From assembly GCA_902537275.1 (NCBI GenBank), contig CACBAW010000006.1, positions 1 to 40,047 on the forward strand: a stretch of 40,047 nucleotides of DNA, in the 5' to 3' direction. The notes beneath the pieces were generated by a model. That model ran no database searches. It was not told where the DNA came from and was given only the letters and a program-made list of their open reading frames with translations. This DNA is from an uncultured Synechococcaceae cyanobacterium (lineage in GTDB: Bacteria > Cyanobacteriota > Cyanobacteriia > PCC-6307 > Cyanobiaceae). Below, one piece after another: positions 10,654 to 22,083 of this stretch; position 1 is the stretch's first letter, and every line of letters starts with the position of its first letter. Position numbers and translations under genes: made by a program.

Positions 10654-11589
10654 TTATCCTCTACATTTATAAACTCCAAACTCCATTAAACCTTTTTTAA
10701 ATGCCCAATTCATTAGAAGTATTGTTGGAATCTCTCTAATCGACTTCACTATCGCAGATGGGCCAAGTGACAAAATTACGAAGGGCCTTCGAATGCCTTC
10801 AATAATGGAGTCATACCATGAAGGATTTGTATAGGAATTCCAGTTTTCAGAAGCTACTCTTCCTGAACTATTTTCGTTAGTTCTAAGAATATTACTAAAT
10901 TCGTTAATGCTAATAAAATTAGGATGTACCCATTGTTCGAGTAATTGTTTAAGAACTAACTTTTCAAAAAATGATGGGGGATATTCTCCCAGATCTCTTG
11001 AATTCCAATCAGCCAACGCGAAATACCCTCCAGGTCTTAAAGTTCTCAGCATTTCATCTGCAAACCTAGTTTTATCGTTCATGTGTGCACCAGCCTCAAC
11101 ACTCCAGACTGCATCAAATGATCCATCTTCAAATTTCAAATCCAAAGCATCCATAACTTGGAAGTTGCAATTTAGCCCATGAGGAGTCAGTTCTCTTGCT
11201 CTTTTTACTTGAGCCGGACTAATTGTAATACCAGTAACATTAAACCCATAATATTCTGCAAGAATCCTAGAACTTCCGCCTATTCCACAACCTACATCAA
11301 GTATTCTGGATCCCCGTGGTAATTTATCTAAACCACTCCATTTGACTAATTCATGAACAAACTGAACTTTAGCCCTCCTAAAATCAATATTATTTTTCCC
11401 TAAGGGATAAAAACCCAAATGTATATGTTCTCCCCATAATCTCTCAAGTAATTTATCCTGGGTCCAAGCATCATATGCAGAAGCTACTGTACCAGAAGAA
11501 ATATATTTTCTAGCATTATTTCTCCAAATTATCGCTAGGACCAGAAAGAATAAAAAGATTAAAAAAAAAGGGAATAGTAATTCAAACAT
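10654..11589 (-). CDS. SAM-dependent methyltransferase with N-terminal TM segment, MPBQ/tocopherol methyltransferase-like
   Basis: GSRILDVGCGIGGSSRILAEYYGFNVTGITISPAQVKRA; N-terminal hydrophobic anchor as in cyanobacterial MPBQ methyltransferases. Confidence 0.83.
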   Translation of the reverse strand: MFELLFPFFLIFLFFLVLAIIWRNNARKYISSGTVASAYDAWTQDKLLERLWGEHIHLGFYPLGKNNIDFRRAKVQFVHELVKWSGLDKLPRGSRILDVGCGIGGSSRILAEYYGFNVTGITISPAQVKRARELTPHGLNCNFQVMDALDLKFEDGSFDAVWSVEAGAHMNDKTRFADEMLRTLRPGGYFALADWNSRDLGEYPPSFFEKLVLKQLLEQWVHPNFISINEFSNILRTNENSSGRVASENWNSYTNPSWYDSIIEGIRRPFVILSLGPSAIVKSIREIPTILLMNWAFKKGLMEFGVYKCRG

Positions 11590-12246
11590 TTAATTTCCTT
11601 TTATATCAGGAAAACTCTCTTTTAATGCTGTTCTTGCTGCAAGTTGTTTTCTTGTATGATCAAGCATTTCATATTCTCTCTGTAAACGGGTAAAAGTATT
11701 TCTCTCCTCAAGAAGTCTTTGCTGTTCTTCTGCAACAGGACCCCCCAAATGAGCTCCTATCCAAAATGATAAATCCATTGGATTATCAGGTAATTTTTCA
11801 GGTAGATTTTTCTTAGTATTAGTCAATTTACTCGTTAAATTAATAACATCACTTAGTGCTTCTTTTACAGATTCTTTTAGAGAATCTAATTTTTGAAGGT
11901 CATCAACATTATCATCACTAATCCAACTTACCATCGCAGAGCAAAATGGCGTCGAACGGGTAATTTCTAAAACTTGAAATCTTTGTTGGCCTAAAGTAAT
12001 AATATTACTTCTTCCATCCTCTGCAGTCTGATGTTTTAAAATTTGTGCGCAACATCCAACGTTAGCCATACTTTTAGTGGTTGGATCCCACTTAATCACT
12101 CCGAACATAGAATCACTCTCAAGAACTGATTGGAGCATAATCCTGTATCTTGATTCAAAAATATGTAAAGGCAATACTTCTTGAGGAAAAAGGACTACCT
12201 CCGGCAAAGGAAATAATGGTAATTCCCTTACTGAAAGTTCTCCCAT
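11590..12246 (-). CDS. Lon N-terminal (LON substrate-binding) domain protein
   Basis: ELPLFPLPEVVLFPQEVLPLHIFESRYRIML; no ATPase or protease domain. Confidence 0.88.
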   Translation of the reverse strand: MGELSVRELPLFPLPEVVLFPQEVLPLHIFESRYRIMLQSVLESDSMFGVIKWDPTTKSMANVGCCAQILKHQTAEDGRSNIITLGQQRFQVLEITRSTPFCSAMVSWISDDNVDDLQKLDSLKESVKEALSDVINLTSKLTNTKKNLPEKLPDNPMDLSFWIGAHLGGPVAEEQQRLLEERNTFTRLQREYEMLDHTRKQLAARTALKESFPDIKGN

Positions 12247-12302
12247 TTATACCTCAATTCATTTTTTTTATACTAATCAATTTAGGGCAGTTTCGGGATT
12301 AA

Positions 12303-12623
12303 TTAAAGTTTAACTTCTATATCTACACCACTAGGGAGATCCAGTTTCATTAAAGCATCAATAGTTTTTGCAGAAGGACTATAGATATCTATTATTCTTC
12401 GATGTGTTCTAGTTTCAAAATGCTCTCTAGAATCTTTATCAACATGTGGTGATCTTAGGACACAATAAATCTTCCGCTTTGTAGGTAAAGGTATTGGACC
12501 TATAGCGGAGGCTGAAGTAGTATCAGCAGTTTGGATTATTTTGTCGCAGGATAAATCAAGCATTCTTCTATCAAATGCTTTGAGCCTTATTCTTATTTTT
12601 TGTTGTGCAATTGATGCAGTCAT
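12303..12623 (-). CDS. rpsJ: 30S ribosomal protein S10
   Basis: [20 protein letters not shown]...[29 protein letters not shown]. Confidence 0.97.
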   Translation of the reverse strand: MTASIAQQKIRIRLKAFDRRMLDLSCDKIIQTADTTSASAIGPIPLPTKRKIYCVLRSPHVDKDSREHFETRTHRRIIDIYSPSAKTIDALMKLDLPSGVDIEVKL

Positions 12624-12647
12624 AGTTTCAAATAACTTCTAGTGAAA

Positions 12648-12667
12648 GGTCATTAATTAAAATGACC
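12648..12667 (-). promoter_or_regulatory. Intercistronic hairpin between tuf and rpsJ, no U-tract
   Basis: Perfect 7-bp inverted repeat GGTCATT-AATTAA-AATGACC, 25 nt upstream of the rpsJ start. Confidence 0.45.
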
Positions 12668-12723
12668 CTTATCCATAAATCTATATTAGATGATTGAGGT
12701 TAAATTTTTAAAATTCAGAATTA

Positions 12724-13923
12724 TTATTTGAGAATTTTAGAAACAACTCCAGCACCGATAGTACGTCCACCTTCACGTATAGCGAATCGCATTCCTTGTT
12801 CAATAGCTACTGGACAAATTAATTCCCCAGTCATCTTAATTCTGTCTCCCGGCATAACCATTTCGACATTAGAGCCATCATCTGAAGTAAATGCTGTTAT
12901 TTGACCTGTCACATCAGTTGTTCTGATGTAGAACTGAGGTCTATATCCTGCAAAGAATGGAGTATGTCTTCCGCCCTCTTCTTTTTTGAGAACATAAACT
13001 TCTCCTTCAAATTGAGTATGAGGGGTAATAGATCCTTTCTTAACAAGAACCATTCCTCTCTCAATATCTTCTTTCTGTACACCCCTTAAAAGTAAACCAA
13101 CATTATCGCCAGCCATACCTTCGTCAAGAAGTTTTCGGAACATTTCAACTCCAGTAACAGTTGTTACCCTTGTATCTCTTATTCCAACTATTTCTACTTC
13201 TTCTCCAACCTTAACTTTACCTCTCTCAATTCTTCCAGTAGCAACAGTTCCTCTACCAGTAATTGAGAAAACATCTTCAACTGCCATCAAAAATGGTTTA
13301 TCAACTTCTCTTTCTGGCTCAGGAATGCTGGCATCAACAGCTTTCATTAATTCTTCAATCTTAGATTCCCAAGTAGAATCACCTTCGAGAGCTTTTAAAC
13401 CTGAAACCTGAACAATAGGAATGTCATCTCCTGGGAAGTCATAACTATCTAAAAGTTCCCTAATTTCCATTTCGACGAGTTCAATAATTTCTTCATCGTC
13501 GACCATATCGCACTTATTGAGAGCGACTACAAGAGCAGGAACTCCAACCTGTTTAGCTAAAAGAATATGCTCTTTAGTCTGAGCCATAGGACCATCTGTA
13601 GCTGCGCAAACTAGAATTGCTCCATCCATCTGAGCAGCCCCTGTGATCATATTTTTCACATAATCAGCATGTCCTGGGCAATCGACATGAGCATAATGTC
13701 TGCCTTCAGTTTCATATTCAACATGAGCTGTATTTATGGTAATGCCACGCTCTCTTTCTTCAGGAGCACCATCAATGTCTCCATAGTCTTGAGCTTGAGC
13801 TTGACCTTTTTTAGCTAATACATTTGTAATAGCAGCTGTAAGTGTTGTTTTTCCATGATCAACATGGCCAATAGTACCTATGTTGACATGTGGTTTGTTT
13901 CTTTCGAACTTCTCGCGAGCCAT
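12724..13923 (-). CDS. tuf: Elongation factor Tu
   Basis: [32 protein letters not shown]...[25 protein letters not shown]...NKCDMVDD. Confidence 0.98.
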   Translation of the reverse strand: MAREKFERNKPHVNIGTIGHVDHGKTTLTAAITNVLAKKGQAQAQDYGDIDGAPEERERGITINTAHVEYETEGRHYAHVDCPGHADYVKNMITGAAQMDGAILVCAATDGPMAQTKEHILLAKQVGVPALVVALNKCDMVDDEEIIELVEMEIRELLDSYDFPGDDIPIVQVSGLKALEGDSTWESKIEELMKAVDASIPEPEREVDKPFLMAVEDVFSITGRGTVATGRIERGKVKVGEEVEIVGIRDTRVTTVTGVEMFRKLLDEGMAGDNVGLLLRGVQKEDIERGMVLVKKGSITPHTQFEGEVYVLKKEEGGRHTPFFAGYRPQFYIRTTDVTGQITAFTSDDGSNVEMVMPGDRIKMTGELICPVAIEQGMRFAIREGGRTIGAGVVSKILK

Positions 13924-13968
13924 TTTGAATTAAAGAATCGAGGGTTTAGAGTTGTTTTAGTTTAGAGA

Positions 13969-16044
13969 TCAGGAGTTGCCCTGATTCTTGGAAATGATAG
14001 CTTCAGCAACATTACGAGGAACTTCCTCATAATTTGCGAACTCCATTGAAAATATACCCCGACCTTGAGTCATTGATCGGAGTTGAGTGGCATAACCGAA
14101 CATTTCGGCTAAGGGCACTTTGGCCTGTACCTTAGACAATCCATCATCAACAGATTGTCCCTCTACTTGACCTCTTCTGGAAGAGAGATCACCAATTACA
14201 GATCCAAGAAAGTCGTCAGGACTTTCGACCTCAACTTTCATCATAGGCTCTAAAAGGACAGGATTGCATTTTTTAACCCCGTCTTTAAAAGCCATGGAAC
14301 CTGCAATTTTGAAGGCCATTTCAGATGAGTCTACATCGTGGAATGAACCATCGACTAGTGTTACTTTTACATCAATGAGTGGATAACCGGCAAGAACACC
14401 TGATTCACAGGTCTCTTTCATTCCATTAGATGCAGGACCAATATACTCTTTTGGTACAGCTCCACCCACAATTTTGTTCACAAATTCAAAACCTTTACCA
14501 ACTTCAGCAGGTTCCATTTCAATAATTACATGACCATATTGACCTTTACCTCCGGTCTGTCTTGCATATTTACCTTCACCTTTAGAACTAGACCTAATAG
14601 TTTCTCTATATGAAACCTGTGGCGCTCCTATATTTGCCTCAACTTTAAATTCCCTTAACATTCTGTCAACAAGGATTTCTAAGTGCAACTCCCCCATACC
14701 TGCAATGACAGTTTGGTTTGTCTCAGGATCTGTACTTACCCTAAAGGTTGGATCCTCTTCAGACAAAGCAGTTAAAGCTTTTGATAATTTTTCCATATCG
14801 CCTTTAGTTTTTGGCTCAACAGCAACTGAGATGACTGGTTCAGGGATAAACAATGTCTCCAAAACTATTGGATCTTCTGTGTTACACAAAGTGTCACCAG
14901 TTGTTGTGTTCTTAAGTCCCAATACAGCACCTAAATCCCCAGCCCTCAATTCATCAACCTCCTCTCTTTCATCAGCCTTAAGAATCACTAATCTGGAAAT
15001 TCTCTCTTTAGCATCTTTAGTAGAATTCATTACATAACTTCCCTTTGAAAGAACACCGGAATACATTCTCACAAAAGTTAATTTCCCATAAGGATCTGAC
15101 ATCACTTTGAAAGCTAATGCACTGAAAGGAGCATTATCATCTGAAGGTCTAACATCTTCTTTGCCACTTGGCAAAACACCTTGTATTGGTTTCACATCAA
15201 CTGGAGCTGGCAAGTAATCAACTACAGCATCTAATACAAGTTGGACACCTTTATTTTTAAAAGCTGAACCACATAACACTGGAACCAACCCATGTTTTAA
15301 AACTCCTTCCCTGATACCTTTTTTAAGTTGTTCTTCAGATAATTCTCCTGTTTCGAGAAATATTTCTATTAACTCTTCATCATTTTCTGCAACACTTTCC
15401 ATTAACTTCAATCTCCAGTCAGCAGCTTCCTCCTCCATGTCAGATGGAATTGGTGCTTCTTCAATATCAGTTCCTAAATCGTTTTTGTAAAGGTATGCTT
15501 TATTGGCTACTAAATCAATAATTCCTGTAAGATCACCTTCAGCACCAATAGGTAACTGGATTGGGAGTGCATTTGCCTTTAGTCGATCTTTAATTTGCTT
15601 ATTAACCTTTAAAAAATCTGCACCAGTTCTGTCCATTTTATTAACAAAAACCATTCTTGGAACAGAATATCTATCTGCTTGACGCCAAACCGTTTCGGAT
15701 TGAGGCTGAACTCCACCGACTGCACAAAATACAGCTATAACTCCATCCAACACACGCATTGATCTTTCAACTTCAATAGTAAAGTCAACGTGTCCAGGAG
15801 TATCAATAATATTGATCCTATGATCTTGCCAACTAGTTGATATTGCAGCAGCAGTAATAGTTATTCCTCTTTCTCTTTCTTGGGCCATCCAATCTGTTAC
15901 GGCAGCACCATCATGAACCTCTCCAATCTTATGAACTACACCTGAATAAAACAAAATTCTTTCAGTTGTTGTTGTCTTACCTGCATCAATATGAGCGGCT
16001 ATACCTATGTTCCTTACTCGTTCTAGGGGGAAGTCGCGTGCCAA
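13969..16044 (-). CDS. fusA: Elongation factor G
   Basis: [23 protein letters not shown]...[21 protein letters not shown]...[10 protein letters not shown]. Confidence 0.98.
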   Translation of the reverse strand: MARDFPLERVRNIGIAAHIDAGKTTTTERILFYSGVVHKIGEVHDGAAVTDWMAQERERGITITAAAISTSWQDHRINIIDTPGHVDFTIEVERSMRVLDGVIAVFCAVGGVQPQSETVWRQADRYSVPRMVFVNKMDRTGADFLKVNKQIKDRLKANALPIQLPIGAEGDLTGIIDLVANKAYLYKNDLGTDIEEAPIPSDMEEEAADWRLKLMESVAENDEELIEIFLETGELSEEQLKKGIREGVLKHGLVPVLCGSAFKNKGVQLVLDAVVDYLPAPVDVKPIQGVLPSGKEDVRPSDDNAPFSALAFKVMSDPYGKLTFVRMYSGVLSKGSYVMNSTKDAKERISRLVILKADEREEVDELRAGDLGAVLGLKNTTTGDTLCNTEDPIVLETLFIPEPVISVAVEPKTKGDMEKLSKALTALSEEDPTFRVSTDPETNQTVIAGMGELHLEILVDRMLREFKVEANIGAPQVSYRETIRSSSKGEGKYARQTGGKGQYGHVIIEMEPAEVGKGFEFVNKIVGGAVPKEYIGPASNGMKETCESGVLAGYPLIDVKVTLVDGSFHDVDSSEMAFKIAGSMAFKDGVKKCNPVLLEPMMKVEVESPDDFLGSVIGDLSSRRGQVEGQSVDDGLSKVQAKVPLAEMFGYATQLRSMTQGRGIFSMEFANYEEVPRNVAEAIISKNQGNS

Positions 16045-16141
16045 TTTTAAAGCTCCAAAATAAAATAATTTTTAATAAGTGTAGTTCACCCTAAAAGCAA
16101 ACTTTAATAATAATAAACTACTTAAGTACCTTTTGATGAAA

Positions 16142-16612
16142 TTAATATCTGTAATGTGCAAAAGCCTTATTAGCTTCTGCCATTTTATGAGTATCTTCTC
16201 TTTTTTTAACAGCACTACCAGTTTCATTTGCTGCATCCATCAACTCGCCAGCAAGTTTTTGGGACATACTTTTGCCATTTCTTGCACGTGAGAATGTAAC
16301 AAGCCATCTTAATGCCATAGCCGTCCCCCTCTCTTGGCGAACTTCCATAGGTACTTGATATGTTGCACCACCAACTCTTCTAGCTCGTACCTCGACGAGA
16401 GGAGTAGCATTTTTTACAGCTGTTTCAAACAATTCTACTGCATTTCCTCCTGTTCTCTCGCTTATTAAAGAAAACGCATCAGACAATATTCTTTGAGCTG
16501 TAGATTTTTTACCATGTTTCATCAATCGAGAAATCATCATTGAGGCAAGACGACTATTAAATTGAGGATCAGGAAGAACTGGTCTTTTTACTGCTGCATT
16601 ACGACGTGACAT
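16142..16612 (-). CDS. rpsG: 30S ribosomal protein S7
   Basis: [42 protein letters not shown]...[19 protein letters not shown]. Confidence 0.98.
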   Translation of the reverse strand: MSRRNAAVKRPVLPDPQFNSRLASMMISRLMKHGKKSTAQRILSDAFSLISERTGGNAVELFETAVKNATPLVEVRARRVGGATYQVPMEVRQERGTAMALRWLVTFSRARNGKSMSQKLAGELMDAANETGSAVKKREDTHKMAEANKAFAHYRY

Positions 16613-16637
16613 GTTTAAAAAAAGTGATGTTTACAAA

Positions 16638-17012
16638 TTAATCTTTTGGAGCTTTTGCTCCATACTTAGATCTGGATTGACGTCTATCTTTGACTCCAGC
16701 CGTATCTAAAGTTCCTCTTATTATATGATATCTAACTCCAGGCAAATCCTTAACTCTTCCACCCCTAAGAAGAACTACAGAATGTTCTTGCAAATTATGT
16801 CCAATTCCAGGAATATAAGCCGTTACTTCGAAACCAGAAGTTAATCTAACCCTAGCAACTTTTCTCAAAGCTGAATTAGGCTTCTTTGGTGTTGATGTAT
16901 ATACTCTTGTACATACCCCTCTTCTCTCAGGACAAGATTTCAATGCAGGAGATTTTGTTTTCTTTGTCAGACGTTTTCTTTCTGAACCTACTAATTGCGA
17001 AATGGTGGGCAT
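16638..17012 (-). CDS. rpsL: 30S ribosomal protein S12
   Basis: [60 protein letters not shown]. Confidence 0.98.
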   Translation of the reverse strand: MPTISQLVGSERKRLTKKTKSPALKSCPERRGVCTRVYTSTPKKPNSALRKVARVRLTSGFEVTAYIPGIGHNLQEHSVVLLRGGRVKDLPGVRYHIIRGTLDTAGVKDRRQSRSKYGAKAPKD

Positions 17013-17208
17013 CTATTAAAACTTAGATAAAAATAAATATTTAAATATCATAACCTTTTACGAGCACCAACTAAAAGTTTTTAATTAATTTTTTTTCAAA
17101 ATTTGTCAAATTGAAATTCTTTGGTAAATATTCATTATCTTTAGATTTATTTTCATATTTATTTTTATAATAGAAATACATAAATAACTAAATAGAATTA
17201 AATAATCT

Positions 17209-20200
17209 ATGGGAGAGAGTATCAAAAGAATCGTTGGTCCATATCAAGATAGTTATTCCCCAAATGGAATAATTGGGGAGAAAGATGCGTGTGGAGTTGG
17301 TTTCATAGCACATGTCAAAGGAATAGAAAGTAACTGGATCCTTAAACAATCATTAAAAGGTCTTAACTGCATGGAGCATAGAGGAGGTTGTGGTGGAGAT
17401 AGTGACTCTGGAGATGGAGCAGGCATTTTATGTTCAATTCCATGGGGATATCTAGAAGATGAAATCAATCTAAAAAATAATCAAAAATTTAATAGAGGTT
17501 TAGGCATGGTTTTTATGCCTAATAAAAAAGAAAAAATTGAAGTATGTAAATCAATATGTGATCAAGAAGCAGAAAAATTAAAAGTCAACAAAACATCTTG
17601 GAGAAAAGTACCTGTTAATAATGAAATCTTAGGTCCTTTAGCTAAAGCAAATGCTCCATTCATCTGTCAGTGGATTTTATATATAAATAAAAAAGATCAT
17701 CAGGATGTTGAAAGGCTTTTATTTCAATTGAGGAAAAGAATTGAGAAAAAAATAAGAGAAACCTTCAAAAACGATGTTGGAGATTGTGAATTTTATTTTG
17801 CCTCACTAAGTTCTCAAACAGTTGTTTACAAAGGTATGGTTCGCTCTGAAATATTATCCGAGTTTTATCAAGACTTAAAAGAAGAGAATTTTAAGGTCTC
17901 ATTTTCCGTTTATCATAGGAGATTTAGTACAAATACTCTTCCAAAATGGCCACTTGCCCAGCCCATGAGATTTTTAGGGCATAACGGGGAAATCAACACT
18001 CTTTTGGGAAATATTAATTGGGCTAAAGCTTCAGAAACACATATAGATGATTTTTGGGGAGAGTTATCTAATGAAATCAAGCCCATTGTAGATGTAAACA
18101 AAAGTGATTCATCAAATCTTGATGCAACCCTTGAAATCAATATTCGTTCAGGTCAGCCCATTACTGACTCATTATTAAAACTTGTTCCTGAAGCATTTAG
18201 AGATCAACCAGAACTTGAGCAGAGAGAAGATATAAAAGCTTTTTATGAATATTCTGCAAGCTTACAAGAAGCTTGGGATGGTCCAGCACTCCTTGTATTT
18301 GCTGATGGAAATTTCGTCGGAGCAACGCTTGATAGAAACGGCCTAAGACCAGCAAGATATTCAATCACAAATGATGGTTTTGTAATAATGGGTTCTGAAA
18401 CAGGAGTAGTAGATCTTGAAGAAGAAAGAGTAATAGAAAAAGGTCGATTAGGACCGGGACAAATGTTGGCAGTGGATTTTCATCAGAATAGAATCCTAAG
18501 AAATTGGGAAGTAAAATCTGAAGCCGCTCAAAGACATGATTATAAAAATCTTCTCAGCAATAGAACTATAAAAATTGAAAATCATGAATGGTTTAAAGAC
18601 TGCAAACTAAAAGACCTTGAGTTGTTGCAACAACAAACTGCATACGGTTTTTCATCGGAAGATAATGACCTTATCTTAGATTCAATGGCTTCATTAGCTA
18701 AAGAGCCTACTTATTGCATGGGCGACGACATCCCATTAGCAGTTCTCTCATCTAAGCCACATATTTTATACGACTACTTTAAGCAAAGATTTGCGCAAGT
18801 TACTAATCCTCCTATTGATCCTCTGAGAGAAAAACTTGTAATGAGTTTAGAGATGCATCTAGGAGAAAGATGTACACCATTTGAAATTAAAGATGCTAAA
18901 CCCTTTGTCCATTTACAAAGTCCGATTCTTAATGAGGAAGAACTCATTTCTATCAAAAAATCAAAAATTAAATCTCAGACAATTTCAAGTTTGTTTGATT
19001 TAGAGGAAGGTATTCAAGGCTTAGAGAACCAATTAAAAGCAATCTGTAAACAGAGTGAGCTATCTATAAAAGAAGGTTGCTCTTTAATTATTATTTCTGA
19101 TAAGGGAATTAATCCTAAAAAGACTTTCATACCTCCTTTACTTGCTGTTGGAGCAATTCATCATTATCTTCTAAAAAAAGAAATCAGGCTCAAAGCTTCT
19201 CTAATAATTGAGACTGGTCAATGCTGGAGCACACATCATTTAGCTTGTTTAATTGGATATGGAGCAAGTGCAGTTTGCCCTTGGCTGACCTTCGAAGCAG
19301 GTAGACACTGGTTAAAACATCCAAAAACACAAAAACTTATAGATAGCAAAAAAATAAATTCATTATCAATAGTTGATGTTCAAGAAAATATTAAAAAAGC
19401 TTTAGAAGACGGTCTAAGAAAAATTCTTTCAAAAATAGGCATCTCACTTTTATCTAGTTATCATGGTGCACAAATTTTTGAAGCTGTAGGCCTTGGATCT
19501 GACTTAATAAAAATTGCTTTTGATGGTACAACAAGTCGTATCGCGGGCATAACATTAAAAGAATTAACTAATGAAACACTTTCAATGCATACGAAAGCTT
19601 ATCCAGAAATCGATTTAAAGAAATTAGAATTTTTAGGATTTGTACAATTTAGAAATAATGGAGAATATCATTCCAATAACCCAGAGATGTCCAAAGTTTT
19701 ACATTCAGCGGTAAAACAAGGGCCAGGTTACGATCATTTTGAAACTTACAAAAAACTTATCAGTAATAGACCGACAACATCTCTTAGAGATTTACTAACA
19801 ATTAATTCAACAAGAAAAAGTATTCCATTAGAGGAAGTTGAAAGTGTTGAATCAATTTGCAAAAGGTTCTGTACTGGAGGAATGAGTTTAGGTGCTTTAT
19901 CCAGAGAGGCGCATGAAGTTTTAGCAGTGGCAATGAATAGAATAGGTGGAAAAAGTAATAGTGGAGAAGGGGGAGAAGATCCAGCTCGTTTTAATGTTTT
20001 AAATGATATCGATGAAAATACTCAGTCAGCGACCTTACCATTTATTAAAGGCTTAGAGAATGGAGACACCGCATGCTCAGCAATTAAACAAATAGCATCA
20101 GGAAGATTTGGAGTTACACCTGAATATCTAAGAAGTGGTAAACAACTCGAAATTAAAATGGCTCAAGGAGCAAAACCTGGAGAGGGGGGACAATTACCTG

Positions 20201-21783
20201 GTCCAAAAGTTGATTCTTACATCGCAAAACTAAGGAATAGTAAACCTGGAGTAGCTTTAATATCTCCTCCCCCGCATCATGATATTTATTCAATTGAAGA
20301 TTTAGCTCAACTTATCCACGACTTACACCAAGTGCATCCAAAAGCGAAAGTAAGCGTTAAACTTGTCTCTGAAATTGGTATAGGCACTATTGCTGCTGGA
20401 GTAAGCAAAGCTAATGCAGATGTAATTCAAATATCAGGCCATGACGGAGGTACAGGTGCTTCACCTCTGAGTTCTATTAAACATGCAGGTTTACCATGGG
20501 AACTAGGTGTTGCTGAGGTTCATAAATCTCTCTTAGAGAATAACTTACGCGAAAGAGTAATTTTGAGAACTGATGGAGGTCTTAAAACAGGCTGGGACGT
20601 AGTTGTTGCAGCTTTACTAGGTGCTGAAGAATATGGTTTTGGTTCTGTAGCGATGATTGCTGAAGGATGCATAATGGCTCGAGTTTGTCATACAAACAAG
20701 TGTCCTGTTGGAGTTGCCACTCAAAAAGAAGAATTAAGAAAAAGATTTAAGGGTATTCCAGAAAATGTTGTCAATTTTTTCTTATATATTGCTGAAGAAG
20801 TAAGACAAATAATGAGTAGTATCGGTGTTTCAAATATGGAAGAACTGATTGGTAATCAAGAATTTCTTTCTGCAAGAAATATCGATCTTCCAAAAACTTC
20901 TAATATTGATCTTTCTTCTTTAGTAAATAATAAAGACTCAACCCCTGATAGATCATGGTTAAAACATTCAAAAACTGCTCATAGTAATGGTTCTGTATTA
21001 GAAGATGAGTTTTTGTCTGATACTGAATTTATAGATTCAATTAAAAATCACGAAATATTAGCCAAAGAAATTAAGATAAAAAATACTGATAGAAGTGTTT
21101 GCGCGAAAATATCAGGCGAAATCGCAGAACTTCATGGCAACACTGGCTTCAATGGCGAACTCAACTTAAATTTCAAAGGGTATGCAGGACAAAGCTTTGG
21201 GGCCTTTTTATTGAAGGGAATGAATGTTCAATTAATCGGAGAAGCAAATGATTATGTTTGTAAAGGAATGAATGGAGGAATACTCACAATAATTCCACCA
21301 AAAATAGAAAAAACTTCCTCCGAACAGGTTATTTTAGGCAACACCTGTCTTTATGGAGCAACAGGTGGGAAATTATTTGCATTAGGAAAATCGGGAGAAA
21401 GATTTGCAGTAAGAAATAGTGGTGCTACAGCGGTAACAGAAGGAGCAGGTGATCATTGTTGTGAATACATGACTGGTGGGAAAGTAGTTATTTTAGGTTC
21501 CACAGGAAGGAATATTGGTGCGGGCATGACTGGTGGAATAGCTTTTATAATCGACGAGAAGAACGATTTAAGTAATAAAGTTAACAAAGAAATAGTTAGC
21601 ATTCATAAAATAACTTCATCAAAGCAGGAAGATATCTTATTGGAAATTATTAGAGAATATCGAGCAAAAACAAATAGCTTAAAGGCTGCCAAAATAATTG
21701 AAAATTGGTCTTATTACAAGAGTACTTTCAAATTAATAGTTCCCCCTAGCGAAGAAGAAATGCTTGGCATAAAGAAAATGTAA
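17209..21783 (+). CDS. gltB: Ferredoxin-dependent glutamate synthase (large-subunit type)
   Basis: 1524 aa; Cys N-terminal nucleophile context EKDACGVGFIAHVKG, glutamate synthase core (SGRFGVTPEYL, AQGAKPGEGGQLPGPKV, ISGHDGGTGASP), GXGXG-like C-terminal domain. Confidence 0.95.
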   Translation: MGESIKRIVGPYQDSYSPNGIIGEKDACGVGFIAHVKGIESNWILKQSLKGLNCMEHRGGCGGDSDSGDGAGILCSIPWGYLEDEINLKNNQKFNRGLGMVFMPNKKEKIEVCKSICDQEAEKLKVNKTSWRKVPVNNEILGPLAKANAPFICQWILYINKKDHQDVERLLFQLRKRIEKKIRETFKNDVGDCEFYFASLSSQTVVYKGMVRSEILSEFYQDLKEENFKVSFSVYHRRFSTNTLPKWPLAQPMRFLGHNGEINTLLGNINWAKASETHIDDFWGELSNEIKPIVDVNKSDSSNLDATLEINIRSGQPITDSLLKLVPEAFRDQPELEQREDIKAFYEYSASLQEAWDGPALLVFADGNFVGATLDRNGLRPARYSITNDGFVIMGSETGVVDLEEERVIEKGRLGPGQMLAVDFHQNRILRNWEVKSEAAQRHDYKNLLSNRTIKIENHEWFKDCKLKDLELLQQQTAYGFSSEDNDLILDSMASLAKEPTYCMGDDIPLAVLSSKPHILYDYFKQRFAQVTNPPIDPLREKLVMSLEMHLGERCTPFEIKDAKPFVHLQSPILNEEELISIKKSKIKSQTISSLFDLEEGIQGLENQLKAICKQSELSIKEGCSLIIISDKGINPKKTFIPPLLAVGAIHHYLLKKEIRLKASLIIETGQCWSTHHLACLIGYGASAVCPWLTFEAGRHWLKHPKTQKLIDSKKINSLSIVDVQENIKKALEDGLRKILSKIGISLLSSYHGAQIFEAVGLGSDLIKIAFDGTTSRIAGITLKELTNETLSMHTKAYPEIDLKKLEFLGFVQFRNNGEYHSNNPEMSKVLHSAVKQGPGYDHFETYKKLISNRPTTSLRDLLTINSTRKSIPLEEVESVESICKRFCTGGMSLGALSREAHEVLAVAMNRIGGKSNSGEGGEDPARFNVLNDIDENTQSATLPFIKGLENGDTACSAIKQIASGRFGVTPEYLRSGKQLEIKMAQGAKPGEGGQLPGPKVDSYIAKLRNSKPGVALISPPPHHDIYSIEDLAQLIHDLHQVHPKAKVSVKLVSEIGIGTIAAGVSKANADVIQISGHDGGTGASPLSSIKHAGLPWELGVAEVHKSLLENNLRERVILRTDGGLKTGWDVVVAALLGAEEYGFGSVAMIAEGCIMARVCHTNKCPVGVATQKEELRKRFKGIPENVVNFFLYIAEEVRQIMSSIGVSNMEELIGNQEFLSARNIDLPKTSNIDLSSLVNNKDSTPDRSWLKHSKTAHSNGSVLEDEFLSDTEFIDSIKNHEILAKEIKIKNTDRSVCAKISGEIAELHGNTGFNGELNLNFKGYAGQSFGAFLLKGMNVQLIGEANDYVCKGMNGGILTIIPPKIEKTSSEQVILGNTCLYGATGGKLFALGKSGERFAVRNSGATAVTEGAGDHCCEYMTGGKVVILGSTGRNIGAGMTGGIAFIIDEKNDLSNKVNKEIVSIHKITSSKQEDILLEIIREYRAKTNSLKAAKIIENWSYYKSTFKLIVPPSEEEMLGIKKM

Positions 21784-22083
21784 ATGCCTTTCTTTATAAA
21801 AACTGAAATCATAAAAAAAGAATACTTAATAAATCATGATTTAAAACAAAAAATAATTAACGAACATATTGATTGGATAAAAAAATTAAAAAAAGAGGGA
21901 ATTAATGTAAAAAGTGGTTTTTTAGTAGATGAGTTAAAGAGGCCAGGTTACGGGGGATTACTAATTATTGAGATGAATAATTACAAAAATGCACTAAAAG
22001 TCATTGAAAATGACCCAATGATTAAAAATGATCTAGTTGAATGGAAATTAAATGAGTGGATAGATTCAAATAAAGAAAAATGA
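21784..22083 (+). CDS. YciI-like (YCII domain) small protein
   Basis: 99 aa with EHIDWIKKLKKEGINVKSGFL and KVIENDPMI; ATG immediately follows the gltB stop. Confidence 0.7.
   Translation: MPFFIKTEIIKKEYLINHDLKQKIINEHIDWIKKLKKEGINVKSGFLVDELKRPGYGGLLIIEMNNYKNALKVIENDPMIKNDLVEWKLNEWIDSNKEK

Noticed and set aside
14705-15037. Plus-strand ORF opposite fusA, and similar ones opposite tuf, dapL, gltB, psaA and alr
   Set aside because: Low-complexity antisense translations of highly conserved genes; no independent support.
17013-17208. Possible NtcA site upstream of gltB
   Set aside because: No GTA-N8-TAC match found; the nearest candidate (GTAAATATTCATTAT) lacks the TAC half-site.
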